DNA of 64,000 nt from Lachnospiraceae bacterium UBA7076. Lineage in GTDB: Bacteria > Bacillota > Clostridia > Lachnospirales > Lachnospiraceae. Position 1 is the first letter of the stretch. Each line of letters begins with the position of its first letter. The stretch covers positions 31,799 through 95,798 of the forward strand of contig DKZK01000021.1 in NCBI GenBank assembly GCA_002493625.1, read 5' to 3'. Position numbers and translations under genes: made by a program. The notes beneath the pieces are model-generated. The model had not been told where the DNA came from. It made no database searches and worked only from the letters and a program-made list of their open reading frames with translations. Positions 35,037 to 45,499 of this stretch are shown here, piece after piece.

Positions 35037-36764
35037 TCAAACCTCGCTTTCCATTATCATATCTCCAAGCGTGTTGCCTGGCGGAACAATAGGCATAACA
35101 TTACATTCCCGTTCAATAATAAATTCTATTATTGTAGGCACCTTTTTCTCCTGCTGCGCATCCTTTATTGCTTTTACAATATCCTTTTCATCCGTTACAC
35201 GCACTCCCTTTGCTCCATAGCCTTCTGCAATCTTTACAAAATCCGGTATATATTTCGGACATTCTTCTGTCGGTAAATTACAATCAGCAGGACAGCTTTT
35301 TCGATACCGCATACAAGTGCCTACATATCGCCGTTCATAAAACATTTCCTGCCATTGCCTCACATTTCCCAAATATCCGTTATTTAAAATCAAAATAATG
35401 ATTGGCAATTCATAGGTAACAGCCGTAGCCATTTCCTGAATGTTCATCTGCATACCGCCATCACCTGATATAACAACGACATCCTTATCAGGATTTCCAA
35501 GCTTTGCCCCAATTGCCGCAGGAAGACCGTAACCCATCGTTCCTAATCCTCCGCTTGTCAGCATTTTTCTATTTTCATCCAACGAAAGAAACTGTGTCGC
35601 CCATAATTGATTCTGCCCTACATCCGTAGTGATTATAGCATCCGTAAAAGCAGCATTTACCGCCTCGATTATTTTTTGAGGTGTTACTCCCTTACCTTTT
35701 ACAGCAATAGGATATTCTCTTTTCCATTTTAAAATTTCATCCTTCCATTTTGTGATTTGCAGGGGCTCTGCTTTCTCCAATAGTATTTTAACTGCCTTCT
35801 TTGCATCCGCAACGATGGGGATGTCAACGGCAATATTCCTTGATATAGACGCAGCATCAATATCAATATGGATAATTGTCGCATCCTTGGCAAATTCAGA
35901 GATTTTTCCCGTAATGCGGTCATTGAATCTAGTTCCTATGGAAAAAAGAACATCACAATTGCTTACTGCCGAATTAGCGGCATAGCTACCATGAATACCG
36001 AGATTTCCTACATAAAGCTCGTGTGATGATGGAACAGCACCCTTTCCCATTATTGTCGTTACAACAGGCACACCTGTTTTTTCTGCAAGCAATTTCATTT
36101 CCTTTTCTGCGTGAGCAATATTTACTCCACCGCCAACTAAAAAAACAGGTTTTCTTGACTGATTTAAAGTATCCAAAGCCTTGTTTATCTGCCCTGCATG
36201 GACGGAGGTGTTTGGTTTATATCCCCTGATTTTAATTTCCTTTGGATAAATTTCACTTCCATATTCCCGTTGAATATCCTTCGGCAAATCCACAACTACA
36301 ACGCCTTTTTTGCCTGTCCCCGCAATATAAAAGGCTTTTCTAATTGTTTCTGCCAGGCTTTCTCTACTGTGTACCGTTACCGCATATTTACATATACTTC
36401 TCGTGATGCCTACAATATCAACCTCCTGAAAAGCATCATTTCCGATAAGATGTGTCGGAACCTGTCCTGTAAAACAAACCAATGGAACACTGTCATAATT
36501 TGCCGTTGCAATTCCCGTAACCAGGTTTGTAGCTCCCGGTCCGCTTGTTACTAAACACACTCCAATCTTTCCTGTAGAACGGGCATAGCCGTCTGCCGCA
36601 TGTACCAGACCCTGTTCATGACGCGGCAATACCACGTTTATATCATGCTGCCCATAAAGAGCATTAAACAAGTCTATTACCTGTCCGCCAGGATAGGCAA
36701 ATAAGGTATCAACTTTCTCCTCCTTTAATGCTTTTACAAAAATTTCTGCACCTGTTATCTGCAT
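35037..36764 (-). CDS. ilvB: Acetolactate synthase large subunit with Cys-rich insert
   Basis: About 575 residues from the ATG at 36764, after GGAGGTAAAGTT. Thiamine diphosphate enzyme of branched-chain amino-acid synthesis: FAYPGGQVIDLFNAL, catalytic glutamate in LPRHEQGLVHAADGYAR, and the cofactor motif GDGGMQMNIQEM to NNGYLGNVRQWQ. After FYERRYVGT there is an insertion with four cysteines spaced C-x6-C-x3-C-x6-C (about 484-502; bases 35259-35315) before YIPDFVKIAEGYG resumes the family pattern. Follows tetR; promoter and inverted repeats lie in the gap. Confidence 0.95.
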   Translation of the reverse strand: MQITGAEIFVKALKEEKVDTLFAYPGGQVIDLFNALYGQHDINVVLPRHEQGLVHAADGYARSTGKIGVCLVTSGPGATNLVTGIATANYDSVPLVCFTGQVPTHLIGNDAFQEVDIVGITRSICKYAVTVHSRESLAETIRKAFYIAGTGKKGVVVVDLPKDIQREYGSEIYPKEIKIRGYKPNTSVHAGQINKALDTLNQSRKPVFLVGGGVNIAHAEKEMKLLAEKTGVPVVTTIMGKGAVPSSHELYVGNLGIHGSYAANSAVSNCDVLFSIGTRFNDRITGKISEFAKDATIIHIDIDAASISRNIAVDIPIVADAKKAVKILLEKAEPLQITKWKDEILKWKREYPIAVKGKGVTPQKIIEAVNAAFTDAIITTDVGQNQLWATQFLSLDENRKMLTSGGLGTMGYGLPAAIGAKLGNPDKDVVVISGDGGMQMNIQEMATAVTYELPIIILILNNGYLGNVRQWQEMFYERRYVGTCMRYRKSCPADCNLPTEECPKYIPDFVKIAEGYGAKGVRVTDEKDIVKAIKDAQQEKKVPTIIEFIIERECNVMPIVPPGNTLGDMIMESEV

Positions 36765-36781
36765 AACTTTACCTCCGCTCT

Positions 36782-36848
36782 TTGTATGCGTGTACTTGCT
36801 TGCATACAATATATTTTTTTTCGGCACTGTCAATGAATAACAGTACCG
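36782..36848 (-). promoter_or_regulatory. ilvB promoter region with two inverted repeats
   Basis: Minus strand -35 TTGACA at 36828-36833; -10 TATTGT at 36806-36811 (16-bp spacer) or TATATT at 36808-36813. Inverted repeat 1: TTGTATGC-12 nt-GCATACAA, 36782-36809, just downstream of and overlapping the -10. Inverted repeat 2: CGGTACTGT-9 nt-ACAGTGCCG, 36822-36848, overlapping the -35. Both are candidate operators for the TetR protein encoded immediately upstream. Confidence 0.6.
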
Positions 36849-36851
36849 ATA

Positions 36852-37430
36852 TTAACAAACCAATCTTTTTATAAACAGCTCAACATTGTTTGCAATATAG
36901 CTTTCCTTATCTACCTTTGTAAGCTCGTCATTAAAAGATGCCTTTAAAAAGACATATCCGAATGTCGCAGAAAAAAAAGCCATTGCAAGCGCTTCAAAAT
37001 CCCCCTGCACAATTTTCCCTTTTTCATACATTGCTTCTAAATATTGCTTAAATTCAGATAAAAATGCCTGCGGAACTTTCATAATAAAATCTTTTGTATC
37101 CTCATAAAGCTGTGGAGCTCTGAGTCCAATAGATAAATTAACAAAATCCGGCGTCATCCTATCCATATACGAGCGCATAAACATTTCTAAGTCTGTCTGT
37201 AAATCCCATGTTACGCTCCCAAAAATATCCGGTGTAACATTCGCCCGCCATTTTGCCTGATTCACTCCCTGCAAAACAATATCCTTCTTATTTTCAAATT
37301 TACGGAACAGGGTGCATTCATTTACGCCTGCCAGTCTCGCAATTTCTTTCGTGGTAGTTGCCACATAGCCCTTATCACGAATCAATGCCATTGCAGCATC
37401 AACAATTTTCTGACTTGTATCATCCAACAT
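36852..37430 (-). CDS. TetR-family regulator upstream of ilvBN
   Basis: About 192 residues from the ATG at 37430, preceded by AGGGGGCGAT. Helix-turn-helix: IVDAAMALIRDKGYVATTTKEIA, then GVNECTLFRKFENKKDIV. C-terminal domain of the AcrR-like all-helical type, ligand unknown. It has its own strong promoter and precedes ilvB on the same strand with inverted repeats in the gap, so control of ilvBN is a reasonable inference. Confidence 0.87.
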   Translation of the reverse strand: MLDDTSQKIVDAAMALIRDKGYVATTTKEIARLAGVNECTLFRKFENKKDIVLQGVNQAKWRANVTPDIFGSVTWDLQTDLEMFMRSYMDRMTPDFVNLSIGLRAPQLYEDTKDFIMKVPQAFLSEFKQYLEAMYEKGKIVQGDFEALAMAFFSATFGYVFLKASFNDELTKVDKESYIANNVELFIKRLVC

Positions 37431-37458
37431 ATCGCCCCCTATGCAAGTGATTACTGTC

Positions 37459-37487
37459 ATTTTAACAAAAAAACCAATATGCGTCAA
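37459..37487 (-). promoter_or_regulatory. Promoter of tetR-ilvBN
   Basis: Minus strand TTGACG (37482-37487), 17-bp spacer, TAAAAT (37459-37464), about 29 bp before the tetR ATG. Near-consensus vegetative promoter. The GCATA within ACGCATATTGG echoes the GCATACA half-site upstream of ilvB. Confidence 0.7.
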
Positions 37488-37582
37488 TATTAATTAATGG
37501 AAACATGCTTTTCGATATGATATAATGAGCATTGTAAAAAGCTCAATAAAGCAGTAATAAAATATTTTATGAGGTGTTTATA

Positions 37583-37828
37583 ATGGATAATGCACAGACA
37601 CTGCTAGATAATTTGGATAAAATCCATACTACAAAAATGGGTATCGACCGGATAAAAAGAAATCTTGGCTTAGAGACGCAGGATGTAGTTTTATATTGTC
37701 TTGATATAATAAAGGACAAGGACTGTAAAATTACAAAGTCCGGCAAAAACTGGTACGCCCAAGGACGCGGCTGTATCATTACCGTAAATGCTTCAAGCTA
37801 CACAATTATAACGGCGCATAAAACATAA
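37583..37828 (+). CDS. DUF3781 family protein
   Basis: 81 residues from the ATG at 37583, after GAGGTGTTTATA. Matches the DUF3781 pattern: LLDNLDKIHTTKMGIDRIKRNL at the N-terminus and KSGKNWYAQGRGCIITVNAS with SYTIITAHK at the C-terminus. Small soluble protein of unknown function found widely in Firmicutes. Divergent from tetR and convergent with the DUF308 gene; a TATAAT lies about 65 bp upstream but with no good -35. Confidence 0.85.
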   Translation: MDNAQTLLDNLDKIHTTKMGIDRIKRNLGLETQDVVLYCLDIIKDKDCKITKSGKNWYAQGRGCIITVNASSYTIITAHKT

Positions 37829-37856
37829 AATTTACATTTCTCGCATCCATACACGC

Positions 37857-38426
37857 CTACGCTCTGTTCAGACGCACAATATGAATAGCCAGCGCCATAT
37901 GCTCCATTCCAAGTATTCGCATATGCGGATAGAGCTTTGTTACAGGATCAACCAGAAGCAATAGCGCAAGCGTAATCTGTAACATAGTCTGAAGCATGTC
38001 CGCGAGCCACTTTTTCTTGTGTGTAATATTATAAATGGCAACATTAAGGCTTTCCGTGCCCTCAATCAGACCAAATATCCCCCATATAACTCCAATTAAA
38101 CCGTCCGCCCGGTTTCCGTGTACAATAATGGAAATACCTATGACAATCAAAAGGATTCCCGTGGATGAAAGCTTTGTATCCAGACTTTTATATTCCTTGG
38201 TTATAACAGCGCAAAAAACAGTGCTTGCTCCGATTGCAATCATAAGACTTCCCATGGTATACGGCAGGAGCTTATAGATAAAATCAACAAAAAACAGGCA
38301 CAGAAAACCAACAATCAATAGTACAGTGACAATAAAATATCCAAGTGCCTTACTGAAAGGCGTACCAAATGTATGCCGGCTGTAAAATTTCCATGTGGAT
38401 GTATCAGATGCCTGTTCACGCTCCAT
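37857..38426 (-). CDS. DUF308 / HdeD-like membrane protein
   Basis: 189 residues, six predicted helices in pairs (LGYFIVTVLLIVGFLCLFFV, then MGSLMIAIGASTVFCAVI, ILLIVIGISIIVHG and others), like the HdeD/DUF308 family. Function unknown; HdeD relates to acid resistance in enterobacteria, which need not apply. It lies 6 bp after the Hsp70 gene and so belongs to the J-like/Hsp70 operon. Confidence 0.7.
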   Translation of the reverse strand: MEREQASDTSTWKFYSRHTFGTPFSKALGYFIVTVLLIVGFLCLFFVDFIYKLLPYTMGSLMIAIGASTVFCAVITKEYKSLDTKLSSTGILLIVIGISIIVHGNRADGLIGVIWGIFGLIEGTESLNVAIYNITHKKKWLADMLQTMLQITLALLLLVDPVTKLYPHMRILGMEHMALAIHIVRLNRA

Positions 38427-38432
38427 ATTACG

Positions 38433-40127
38433 CTATATTATATCCTCCTCGATAGTATCCAAAAATTCTTTGAATTCTTTTCTTGCGCTTTCAATCTTAA
38501 GCTTATCCTGCTTGTCAAGAACCTCCTCAAAGGCATTCATCTGTAATTCAATAATGTGCCTTGTATCTCCTGTCGCCTCCTCATACATACGGTCGCCACG
38601 CAAAAGCAGCAGCTTATTTTCCTCCTGCTCTCTCGGATGTATCTTGAGGGACGCCAGTGATTCCAGCCTTGCAGCAATTTCCTCATCACTCATGTCCGTA
38701 TCTTCATTTTTTATAACTACACGCTTTGATATTTTTGTGGACAATACCTTAACCTCAACCTCCAGAATAGAGTTCACGTCATAGGTATATGTCACATCAA
38801 TTGCCTCTTTCCCTGCCGGGCCAATCGGTACAGGCACCTCTATCTCACCTAAGTATACATTGTTTCTGGCATACCGGCTCTCTCCCTGAAGTATCTTGAC
38901 AAGTATATGGCTTTGATTATCAGAGGCCGTGTAAAGACGCTCTGTCCTGCTTACAGGTATTACCGTATTTCTTTCTATTATCGGCAGATAATGACCGTTT
39001 TCCTTATAGCCGCCGCTTCTCGTGACAACGATGTCCGTTCCAAGGGTAAAAGGGCATACATCCGTAAGAATTATCTCCTTTACCGCCTCATCCCTTTCCT
39101 TCATGGCTGCCTGTGTAGCCGCGCCTACAGCTACAACCTCGTCAGGATTTATGCTTGTATTTGGAAGTCTGCCGAACAGACGGCTCACAAATTTTCTGAC
39201 AATCGAAAGCTTTGTGGCACCTCCCACAAGTATAACCTCCTCAATATCGGCAAGCTTTATCTGAGCATCCTTAAGACTTCTCTCTATCGGCTTTTTTATC
39301 TTGCCAAGCAAAAGCTGACAGGACTTTTCATAATCATCTATGTTTATCTCATACTCATATTTCTCCTCGCCTATCCTGCACTTAAACACAGAAGTTCTGC
39401 TTTCCTCAAAGCCAAGCTTACATATTTCCGCCTGCTTTCTTATATGGGCAAGCGTTTTTGCATCAAGCTCGTCCTGATCAATCTCCTTCTCCCTGAAAAA
39501 CATCTGCTCAAGAACCTCTGTAAAGTCCTCTCCTCCCAGATAGTTGTCACCTGCAACGGCACGAACCTCCATAATGTTCTGATACAGTTCCAGTATTGAT
39601 ACGTCAAATGTACCACCGCCCAGATCAAAAACAAGGAATTTAGTATCCGCATTTTTCTTGTTTAAACCGTAGGCAATGGCTGCGGCAGTAGGCTCACTGA
39701 CAATACGCTCAACCACAAAGCCAGCCATTTCTCCCGCCTTTTTTGTAGCCTTTCTCTGCGCATCATTAAAATAAGCGGGAACACTGATAACAGCCTCTGT
39801 CACCTCATGTCCGAAAAATACCTCCGCATCCTCCTTCAGGGATTTTATGACAAGGCTCGATAATTCTTCTGCGGTAAATTCCCTTTCACCAAGCATAAAT
39901 TTTTTGCCTGTACCCATGCTTCTCTTAAAAACAGAAGCTGTCTGGGACGGATTCGTCATGCCACGCTCCCTTGCAGTTTTTCCCACATAAACCACGCCTT
40001 CTTCATCCACGCTTACAACGGAAGGCGTAAGCATTTCTCCCAGCTTATTCGGTATAACCTTAGCCTCGTCCTTATCAAAATATGCAATTAAACTGTTTGT
40101 TGTTCCAAGGTCGATTCCTACTATCAT
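38433..40127 (-). CDS. Hsp70 family chaperone (HscC-like, short)
   Basis: 564 residues. Actin-type ATPase: [20 protein letters not shown] (2-21), [18 protein letters not shown] (about 165-182), [16 protein letters not shown] (about 296). The substrate domain ([17 protein letters not shown]) is followed by a reduced helical lid, giving a shorter protein than DnaK (about 610-640) and ending without the EEVD-like tail. Resembles HscC-type non-housekeeping Hsp70s. Its ATG overlaps the stop of the J-like/TPR gene, so they are made together and probably act together. Confidence 0.9.
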   Translation of the reverse strand: MIVGIDLGTTNSLIAYFDKDEAKVIPNKLGEMLTPSVVSVDEEGVVYVGKTARERGMTNPSQTASVFKRSMGTGKKFMLGEREFTAEELSSLVIKSLKEDAEVFFGHEVTEAVISVPAYFNDAQRKATKKAGEMAGFVVERIVSEPTAAAIAYGLNKKNADTKFLVFDLGGGTFDVSILELYQNIMEVRAVAGDNYLGGEDFTEVLEQMFFREKEIDQDELDAKTLAHIRKQAEICKLGFEESRTSVFKCRIGEEKYEYEINIDDYEKSCQLLLGKIKKPIERSLKDAQIKLADIEEVILVGGATKLSIVRKFVSRLFGRLPNTSINPDEVVAVGAATQAAMKERDEAVKEIILTDVCPFTLGTDIVVTRSGGYKENGHYLPIIERNTVIPVSRTERLYTASDNQSHILVKILQGESRYARNNVYLGEIEVPVPIGPAGKEAIDVTYTYDVNSILEVEVKVLSTKISKRVVIKNEDTDMSDEEIAARLESLASLKIHPREQEENKLLLLRGDRMYEEATGDTRHIIELQMNAFEEVLDKQDKLKIESARKEFKEFLDTIEEDII

Positions 40128-43100
40128 TTATTCTCAATCCTTTTTAATTTTTCCTCTATGACTGCATTGTGTCCAAATATGCTTAACGCTTTTTTGTAAC
40201 ACATTCTTGCCATTTCATAATCCTTCATCTGCTCATAAACAAGCGCTTTTTCATACCATAGCTCATGACATTCGCCATAGAAACAGCCCTCGCATCTAAG
40301 ATGCTTTAAACCCTCGTCCGCAATAGCTACAGCCTGTTTTGTTTTTTTTGTAACCCTGTAAAGCCTTACCATTTTAACATAATCCAAAGGCGTGTGCATT
40401 TTCTCCTTTGGAATTGTGGCACGTTCAAGATAAACTCTTAAGTCCGGCTTAAATAAAGTTTTTTTGCTTAAAATAGTTTCTATCAAATTACTATAATAAT
40501 TTGCTTTATTGTTGATGTCAAGCTTTACCGCCTTCTCAAAAAACTTACGCGCATCTTCCATAAGACCATGGTCCTTGAAAACATCTCCCATGCTCACATA
40601 TGCCCTCTTATCATCTCCCTGATTGCTTACGGCAAGCTTAAAGCTTTCATGCGCCTTATCAATATAGCCCTCCAAGCCATATACATAACAGAGCTGTCTC
40701 ATGCACATCTGTATGTCTTCATCATATGGCAACTCATCGATACATCGCTTAAGTATATTAACGGAATCCTCCATTCTTCCCATTCGAAGTAAAAGCTCCG
40801 AATAGTCGTACGCTACATCAGCATTCAGCCCGAACACTTCAAAATACTCCTTGTATACCGCTTCGCTTTCCTCAAAACGGTTCATGCATTGCAGGGTTCT
40901 TGCTTTATATGCATATATATTTGCCTTCATATCCTGATCCGTATCCTGCATGTTAATATAAAGCAATGCCTTATCATAATGTTCCACAGCCATGTCAAAC
41001 TGTCTGTGCAATTCGTAAATAAGCCCCATTCTGCTATAGCAGTAATAATTGTCAGGCTCATATTTAATCGCCTCTTGAAAATCACAAAGGGCGCTTTTGT
41101 AATAGCCCAAAAATCTGTTTAGTATTCCTTTGTTTATATAATAATATGCGCTTGGTCTTATCTCCAACTGCTTTTCAAACAGCTTTACCGCCTCTGCATA
41201 TCTTCCGTTATGCTTAAGGGCAAGTCCCTTTTGTCCGTAAACGTACTCATTATCCGGCCAGAGACTTATTACCTTATCATAAATGTCAATCGCATCATTG
41301 ACCATGCCCCTCTTGATAAGCAGCTCTGCAAGCTCCATATACACATCATCAAATTCTTCCATGTCGCTTTCATCAGGCTTGCTTTTTTCAATTATCTCTT
41401 TTAATATATCCTCAGCTTTTCCGTATTCCTCCTCATGCTTATATATCATAGCCTCCTGAAAGCTTATGCTGTCACTTTCTATCTCAAAGCTGTTATATCT
41501 TTCGATAACCCTCCTTGCGCTATCCGGCTGATTATATCTTAAATATACCTTTATCTCCTGAACATAAGGCTCAGCCACAAACGGATATATCATTATGGCA
41601 TGCTCACATGCATTCATAGTCTCTTTTATGTAGTCTAAATGAAACGCCGCCTTTGCCATAAAGCTGTAGGCAATATAATTACTGTCATCCTTTTCAATAA
41701 GCTGCTCACATGCCTCAAGACATTTCTCGTAATTGTTAAGCTTATATTCAAGCTCACATTTAGCCTCATATGAGAGCATAATCTCCTCATGCTCCTTTGC
41801 GAGGGCAATTTCCAGAAAATGTCCTGCCTCCTCATAGCGTTTTGTCTTTATATAACAGTCTGCTATAAGAAAATTAACATATTCATACCGCTTTCTTTTT
41901 GCAACAGTGTCCTCACTGTCATCATCCGGGGACAGCCTCTCAATCTCTTTTTTCCATATAAAAAAGCATGTTAAAGCCTCCTCATATCTGAAAAGACATA
42001 AATATGTTCTTCCCTTTACATTATTGTACTCACATACCTTTTCTTCCCTTGGCGTAAAGCTGTCAAGCACCTCTATGGCATCGTCAAATTTGTAGGACTG
42101 ATAATAGCTCCATGCCATCTCCATGCGCGTATCATCATCCGCCGGATTCTCCTCAAGCTTCTTTTTATATTGCTCAATCAAAGAAAAATTTGCCCTTATC
42201 ATCCCTGCCCTGACACCGTTGTCATAATGGTTAATCTTTAAAAGATCCATATACATATCTCTGGACTTTTCAAAATCGCCGAGATAAAACGCAAGGTCTG
42301 CCTGTTTTCCATTTACAATGTATTTATCAACGGAAAGCTCCGCAGCCCTGTCATAGCACTCCCCTGCCCTGTCATAATCCTGATTATTTTTGGCAATGTC
42401 GCCGCACGCAAGCATAACTGCAACATCATCAGGGAAATCATCTGCAAGCGCATCTATATTCCGTTGTATTTCGAGAAGCTCATCCTTGCATAAGTCATAG
42501 AGATTTTTTTCATCATTTTCAATCTGCTCCTGATGCTGCTTTTGAAGCTTTTGAAGCTTATTTTTAACTATAGCAATCTCCAGATACGGATGATACGCAT
42601 CAATGCTTTGAAGTTCGGAAATTATTTTATCCTGTTCTTCAATATTGCCTGCCCGTATGGCGGAGTCCAGTTTATAATACCTTTCAATAAATTTATCTAT
42701 ATCCTTCGTTTCACCCTCGAAAAGATAATAATTTACCAGATCGTCGTACGTTGAATTTGTTATAACATAATCGATAAAGTCTACAGGGTACTCCTCTGAA
42801 AGCTCCTTCCTTCTGTTCCTTATATCAAAGCAGTCAACAATATATTTCCATACCTTTTTTGGAATATAAAAATAATCCATAAGGAATTTCATAAGTGTAT
42901 CAAACGCATCTTCGGATGAATCAAGCGATACAAACTCATCCCTGTCAAAAAGCTCCTGCCACCTGTTTACATCTATTCTTGAGAAAAAATCAAAATAAAT
43001 CTCCTCAATTGCAAGTAACAACGGCGATTTTTCTTTGTCGGCAGCACTCTGCTCCGACTCGTCAACATCTGCAAGGCGCATTGCCTCCTCGTATGCAGAC

Positions 43101-43225
43101 CGAAGCTCCTTAAACCCCTCAGGGTCATCCTCCGGATTAACCTTAGACAGCTTTTCCCTATATACATTTTTTAATTCAGTTTTGTCCTTTGTGGGTTCAA
43201 TTCCCAATACCTGCCAAATTTCCAT
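40124..43225 (-). CDS. J-like domain TPR protein partnered with Hsp70
   Basis: 1033 residues. N-terminus [20 protein letters not shown] to [15 protein letters not shown] (3-55) has the helices of a J domain, but the obligatory HPD tripeptide is NPE ([11 protein letters not shown]). After a charged region, at least a dozen tetratricopeptide repeats run from about 260 to 1020 (e.g. [40 protein letters not shown]). No signal peptide or membrane segment. The Hsp70 gene follows with a 4-bp overlap. It probably gathers clients or partners for that Hsp70. Confidence 0.8.
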   Translation of the reverse strand: MEIWQVLGIEPTKDKTELKNVYREKLSKVNPEDDPEGFKELRSAYEEAMRLADVDESEQSAADKEKSPLLLAIEEIYFDFFSRIDVNRWQELFDRDEFVSLDSSEDAFDTLMKFLMDYFYIPKKVWKYIVDCFDIRNRRKELSEEYPVDFIDYVITNSTYDDLVNYYLFEGETKDIDKFIERYYKLDSAIRAGNIEEQDKIISELQSIDAYHPYLEIAIVKNKLQKLQKQHQEQIENDEKNLYDLCKDELLEIQRNIDALADDFPDDVAVMLACGDIAKNNQDYDRAGECYDRAAELSVDKYIVNGKQADLAFYLGDFEKSRDMYMDLLKINHYDNGVRAGMIRANFSLIEQYKKKLEENPADDDTRMEMAWSYYQSYKFDDAIEVLDSFTPREEKVCEYNNVKGRTYLCLFRYEEALTCFFIWKKEIERLSPDDDSEDTVAKRKRYEYVNFLIADCYIKTKRYEEAGHFLEIALAKEHEEIMLSYEAKCELEYKLNNYEKCLEACEQLIEKDDSNYIAYSFMAKAAFHLDYIKETMNACEHAIMIYPFVAEPYVQEIKVYLRYNQPDSARRVIERYNSFEIESDSISFQEAMIYKHEEEYGKAEDILKEIIEKSKPDESDMEEFDDVYMELAELLIKRGMVNDAIDIYDKVISLWPDNEYVYGQKGLALKHNGRYAEAVKLFEKQLEIRPSAYYYINKGILNRFLGYYKSALCDFQEAIKYEPDNYYCYSRMGLIYELHRQFDMAVEHYDKALLYINMQDTDQDMKANIYAYKARTLQCMNRFEESEAVYKEYFEVFGLNADVAYDYSELLLRMGRMEDSVNILKRCIDELPYDEDIQMCMRQLCYVYGLEGYIDKAHESFKLAVSNQGDDKRAYVSMGDVFKDHGLMEDARKFFEKAVKLDINNKANYYSNLIETILSKKTLFKPDLRVYLERATIPKEKMHTPLDYVKMVRLYRVTKKTKQAVAIADEGLKHLRCEGCFYGECHELWYEKALVYEQMKDYEMARMCYKKALSIFGHNAVIEEKLKRIENK

Positions 43226-43236
43226 TTACATTCCTC

Positions 43237-44445
43237 TTATAAACTTTTTTCCAACGTTTCCCGTATAGCTTTAATGAAATCCTCACTGTTAAGTACCGTA
43301 ACATTTTCAAGGGTAGTAATAAGCGCCAGATCCTTAGTCATTTTACCATCCTCTATTGTCTTTATGGTTGCAGTCTCAAGCTTGTCAGCAAATTCCATAA
43401 GCTCATTAATGTTGTCAAGCTCTCCTCTTTTTCTTAAGGCGCCTGTCCATGCAAATATTGTTGCGACGGAATTTGTTGAGGTTTCCTCCCCGGCAAGATA
43501 CTTGTAGTAATGTCTCTGTACCGTTCCGTGTGCAGCTTCATACTCATATTTTCCGTCAGGTGATACAAGAACGGACGTCATCATTGCAAGCGAGCCGAAG
43601 GCAGAGGAAATCATATCACTCATAACGTCTCCGTCATAGTTTTTGCACGCCCATATATATCCTCCCTCGGATTTCATAACTCTTGCAACCGCATCATCGA
43701 TAAGAGTATAGAAATACTCTATGCCTGCCGCATCAAATTTCTCCTTGTACTCCTTATCGAATATCTCCTGAAAAATATCCTTAAAGGTATGATCGTATTT
43801 CTTTGAGATTGTATCCTTTGTGGCAAACCAAAGGGTCTGCTTTGTATCAAGGGCATAGTTAAAGCAGCTTCTTGCAAAGCTTTCAATGGAGTCGTCAATG
43901 TTGTGCTGTCCCTGTATCACGCCCGGTCCTTCAAATTTATGTATTGTCTCCTTTATGACAGTTCCATCCTCGCCTGTAAATACAAGCTCTGCCGTACCTG
44001 CCCCCGGAACATCTATCTCAACGCTCTTATAAACGTCACCATATGCATGTCTCGCTATTGTAATAGGCTTCTTCCAATTCTTAACACATGGCTCTATTCC
44101 CTTTACAATAATCGGTGCGCGGAATACGGTTCCATCAAGAATTGCACGAATTGTACCATTCGGACTTTTCCACATTTCCTTCAGGTTATACTCCGTCATA
44201 CGGGCAGCATTTGGTGTGATTGTTGCGCATTTTACGGCAACTCCATATTTCTGTGTCGCATATGCAGAATCAAAGGTGACCTGATCCTCCGTTTCATTTC
44301 TATACTCAAGTCCTAAATCATAATATTCTGACTTAAGCTCAATAAATGGATATATAAGCTCGTCCTTGATGAGCTTCCAAAGTATCCTTGTCATTTCGTC
44401 TCCGTCCATCTCCACAAGTGGAGTTGCCATTTTGATTTTTTCCAT
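43237..44445 (-). CDS. icd: NADP-dependent isocitrate dehydrogenase
   Basis: 402 residues, eukaryote-like homodimeric NADP-IDH family: [19 protein letters not shown] at the start, [17 protein letters not shown] with substrate-binding serine/arginine, and [21 protein letters not shown] with metal-binding aspartates, then [16 protein letters not shown] (NADP). Converts isocitrate to 2-oxoglutarate, supplying glutamate synthesis and NADPH. GGAGGAAAATAAAA precedes ATG. Lies 11 bp before the J-like gene, possibly cotranscribed. Confidence 0.95.
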   Translation of the reverse strand: MEKIKMATPLVEMDGDEMTRILWKLIKDELIYPFIELKSEYYDLGLEYRNETEDQVTFDSAYATQKYGVAVKCATITPNAARMTEYNLKEMWKSPNGTIRAILDGTVFRAPIIVKGIEPCVKNWKKPITIARHAYGDVYKSVEIDVPGAGTAELVFTGEDGTVIKETIHKFEGPGVIQGQHNIDDSIESFARSCFNYALDTKQTLWFATKDTISKKYDHTFKDIFQEIFDKEYKEKFDAAGIEYFYTLIDDAVARVMKSEGGYIWACKNYDGDVMSDMISSAFGSLAMMTSVLVSPDGKYEYEAAHGTVQRHYYKYLAGEETSTNSVATIFAWTGALRKRGELDNINELMEFADKLETATIKTIEDGKMTKDLALITTLENVTVLNSEDFIKAIRETLEKSL

Positions 44446-44474
44446 TTTTATTTTCCTCCAAATTAGTTTTTTAT

Positions 44475-45278
44475 TTATGGTATATTTAATATCTCTCTTT
44501 TTATTGTTTTAATCACGCCCTGATTTGCCATGGTATCCGTGACAAAACGCGCAGCCTCCTTAACCTCCTGTCTTGCGCTTCCCACTGCATAACTGTACTT
44601 TGCGCGCCTTATCATACCGATGTCGTTTATGTTATCTCCAAATACCATAACCTCATCAGCCGTCACTTGAAGCTCATCCATAATAGGTCTTAAAGCATTG
44701 CCTTTATTTGTATCACTGCGGTTACAATCCACCCAGTTTAAGCCTGCGCATGCAAGAGCCGCCTTATCCTTCCACTTGTCATAAAACCACTCCCTGACAA
44801 CCCCCTCGGCATCATTTGGGTGATATAGGGAAATCTTTGAAATATCATCCTCCACAAGTGTTAAATCATCCACAAGCTTTACATCAAATTTGTACTCATC
44901 ATGAATCCATCGATACAATTGGTCGCTGTTTTTATCAAGATATACATAATCCCTGCCTGAAAGCATAATGCTCACATCGGAAAGCTTCATGGCATCCCTT
45001 ACAATATCCTTGACAAGCTGCTGATCCATTGCATTTGCCGCAAGGGTATTATCGTTACTGTCTATAACAAAGCCTCCGTTATCACTTATATAATAGATAT
45101 CCTCTGCAACCGGAGCAAAAAGTCTCTTTATTCCCGCATACTGCCGCCCGCTTGCCGCCACAAATACGATTCCTTTTTCCTTAAGCTTTTTTATTATATC
45201 ATAAATTTCAGGATTAATATTAAACGTGCCGTCAGGAACCAAGGTTCCATCCACATCACTGGCTATTAATTTAATCAT
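44475..45278 (-). CDS. Cof-type HAD phosphatase
   Basis: 267 residues. HAD motif [14 protein letters not shown] (about 5-17), motif [13 protein letters not shown] (about 38-48), motif III lysine in the [13 protein letters not shown] region, motif [17 protein letters not shown] (about 207-221). The type IIB cap matches Cof/YidA sugar-phosphate phosphatases. Substrate not predictable. GAGGAGAATTAGGA precedes the ATG. Confidence 0.9.
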   Translation of the reverse strand: MIKLIASDVDGTLVPDGTFNINPEIYDIIKKLKEKGIVFVAASGRQYAGIKRLFAPVAEDIYYISDNGGFVIDSNDNTLAANAMDQQLVKDIVRDAMKLSDVSIMLSGRDYVYLDKNSDQLYRWIHDEYKFDVKLVDDLTLVEDDISKISLYHPNDAEGVVREWFYDKWKDKAALACAGLNWVDCNRSDTNKGNALRPIMDELQVTADEVMVFGDNINDIGMIRRAKYSYAVGSARQEVKEAARFVTDTMANQGVIKTIKREILNIP

Positions 45279-45340
45279 TCCTAATTCTCCTCTTCCAATG
45301 GAACATCACGGCATTTTGCACCAAACAAAAACGCTATCAT

Positions 45341-45369
45341 ATTTTATCACAAACAAGACCAATAAACAA
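45341..45369 (-). promoter_or_regulatory. Probable promoter of the HAD phosphatase gene
   Basis: Minus strand TTGTTT (45364-45369), 17-bp spacer, TAAAAT (45341-45346), about 60 bp before the ATG. May also serve icd and the J-like/Hsp70 genes downstream. Confidence 0.55.
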
Positions 45370-45389
45370 GGTTAGGAATTTTAATCCTG

Positions 45390-45484
45390 CCGGTTACCAT
45401 AAAACATAACGGCACTAAAAATTGCCGGCTCAAGACATTTAACATCTTGGGCTGGCAATTTTTAGTGCCGATGTCCTCAACCGG
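45390..45484. repeat. Palindromic intergenic element (45.4 kb copy)
   Basis: Outer CCGGTT (45390-45395) / AACCGG (45479-45484); inner perfect 17-bp inverted repeat CGGCACTAAAAATTGCC (45410-45426) and its complement (45454-45470); a further imperfect stem in the loop (GGCTCAAGA / TCTTGGGCT). The minus-strand segment TTGAGGACATCGGCACT matches TTGAAGACGTCGGTACT of the 31.3-kb element. It lies between the transporter stop and the HAD promoter and lacks a U-tract, so a simple terminator is not indicated. Confidence 0.7.
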
Positions 45485-45499
45485 TTTTCAGTTATTATA

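Noticed and set aside
38907..39599. Open plus-strand frame of 230 codons opposite the Hsp70 gene
   Set aside because: Antisense shadow of a conserved chaperone; no start signals and no recognisable domain.
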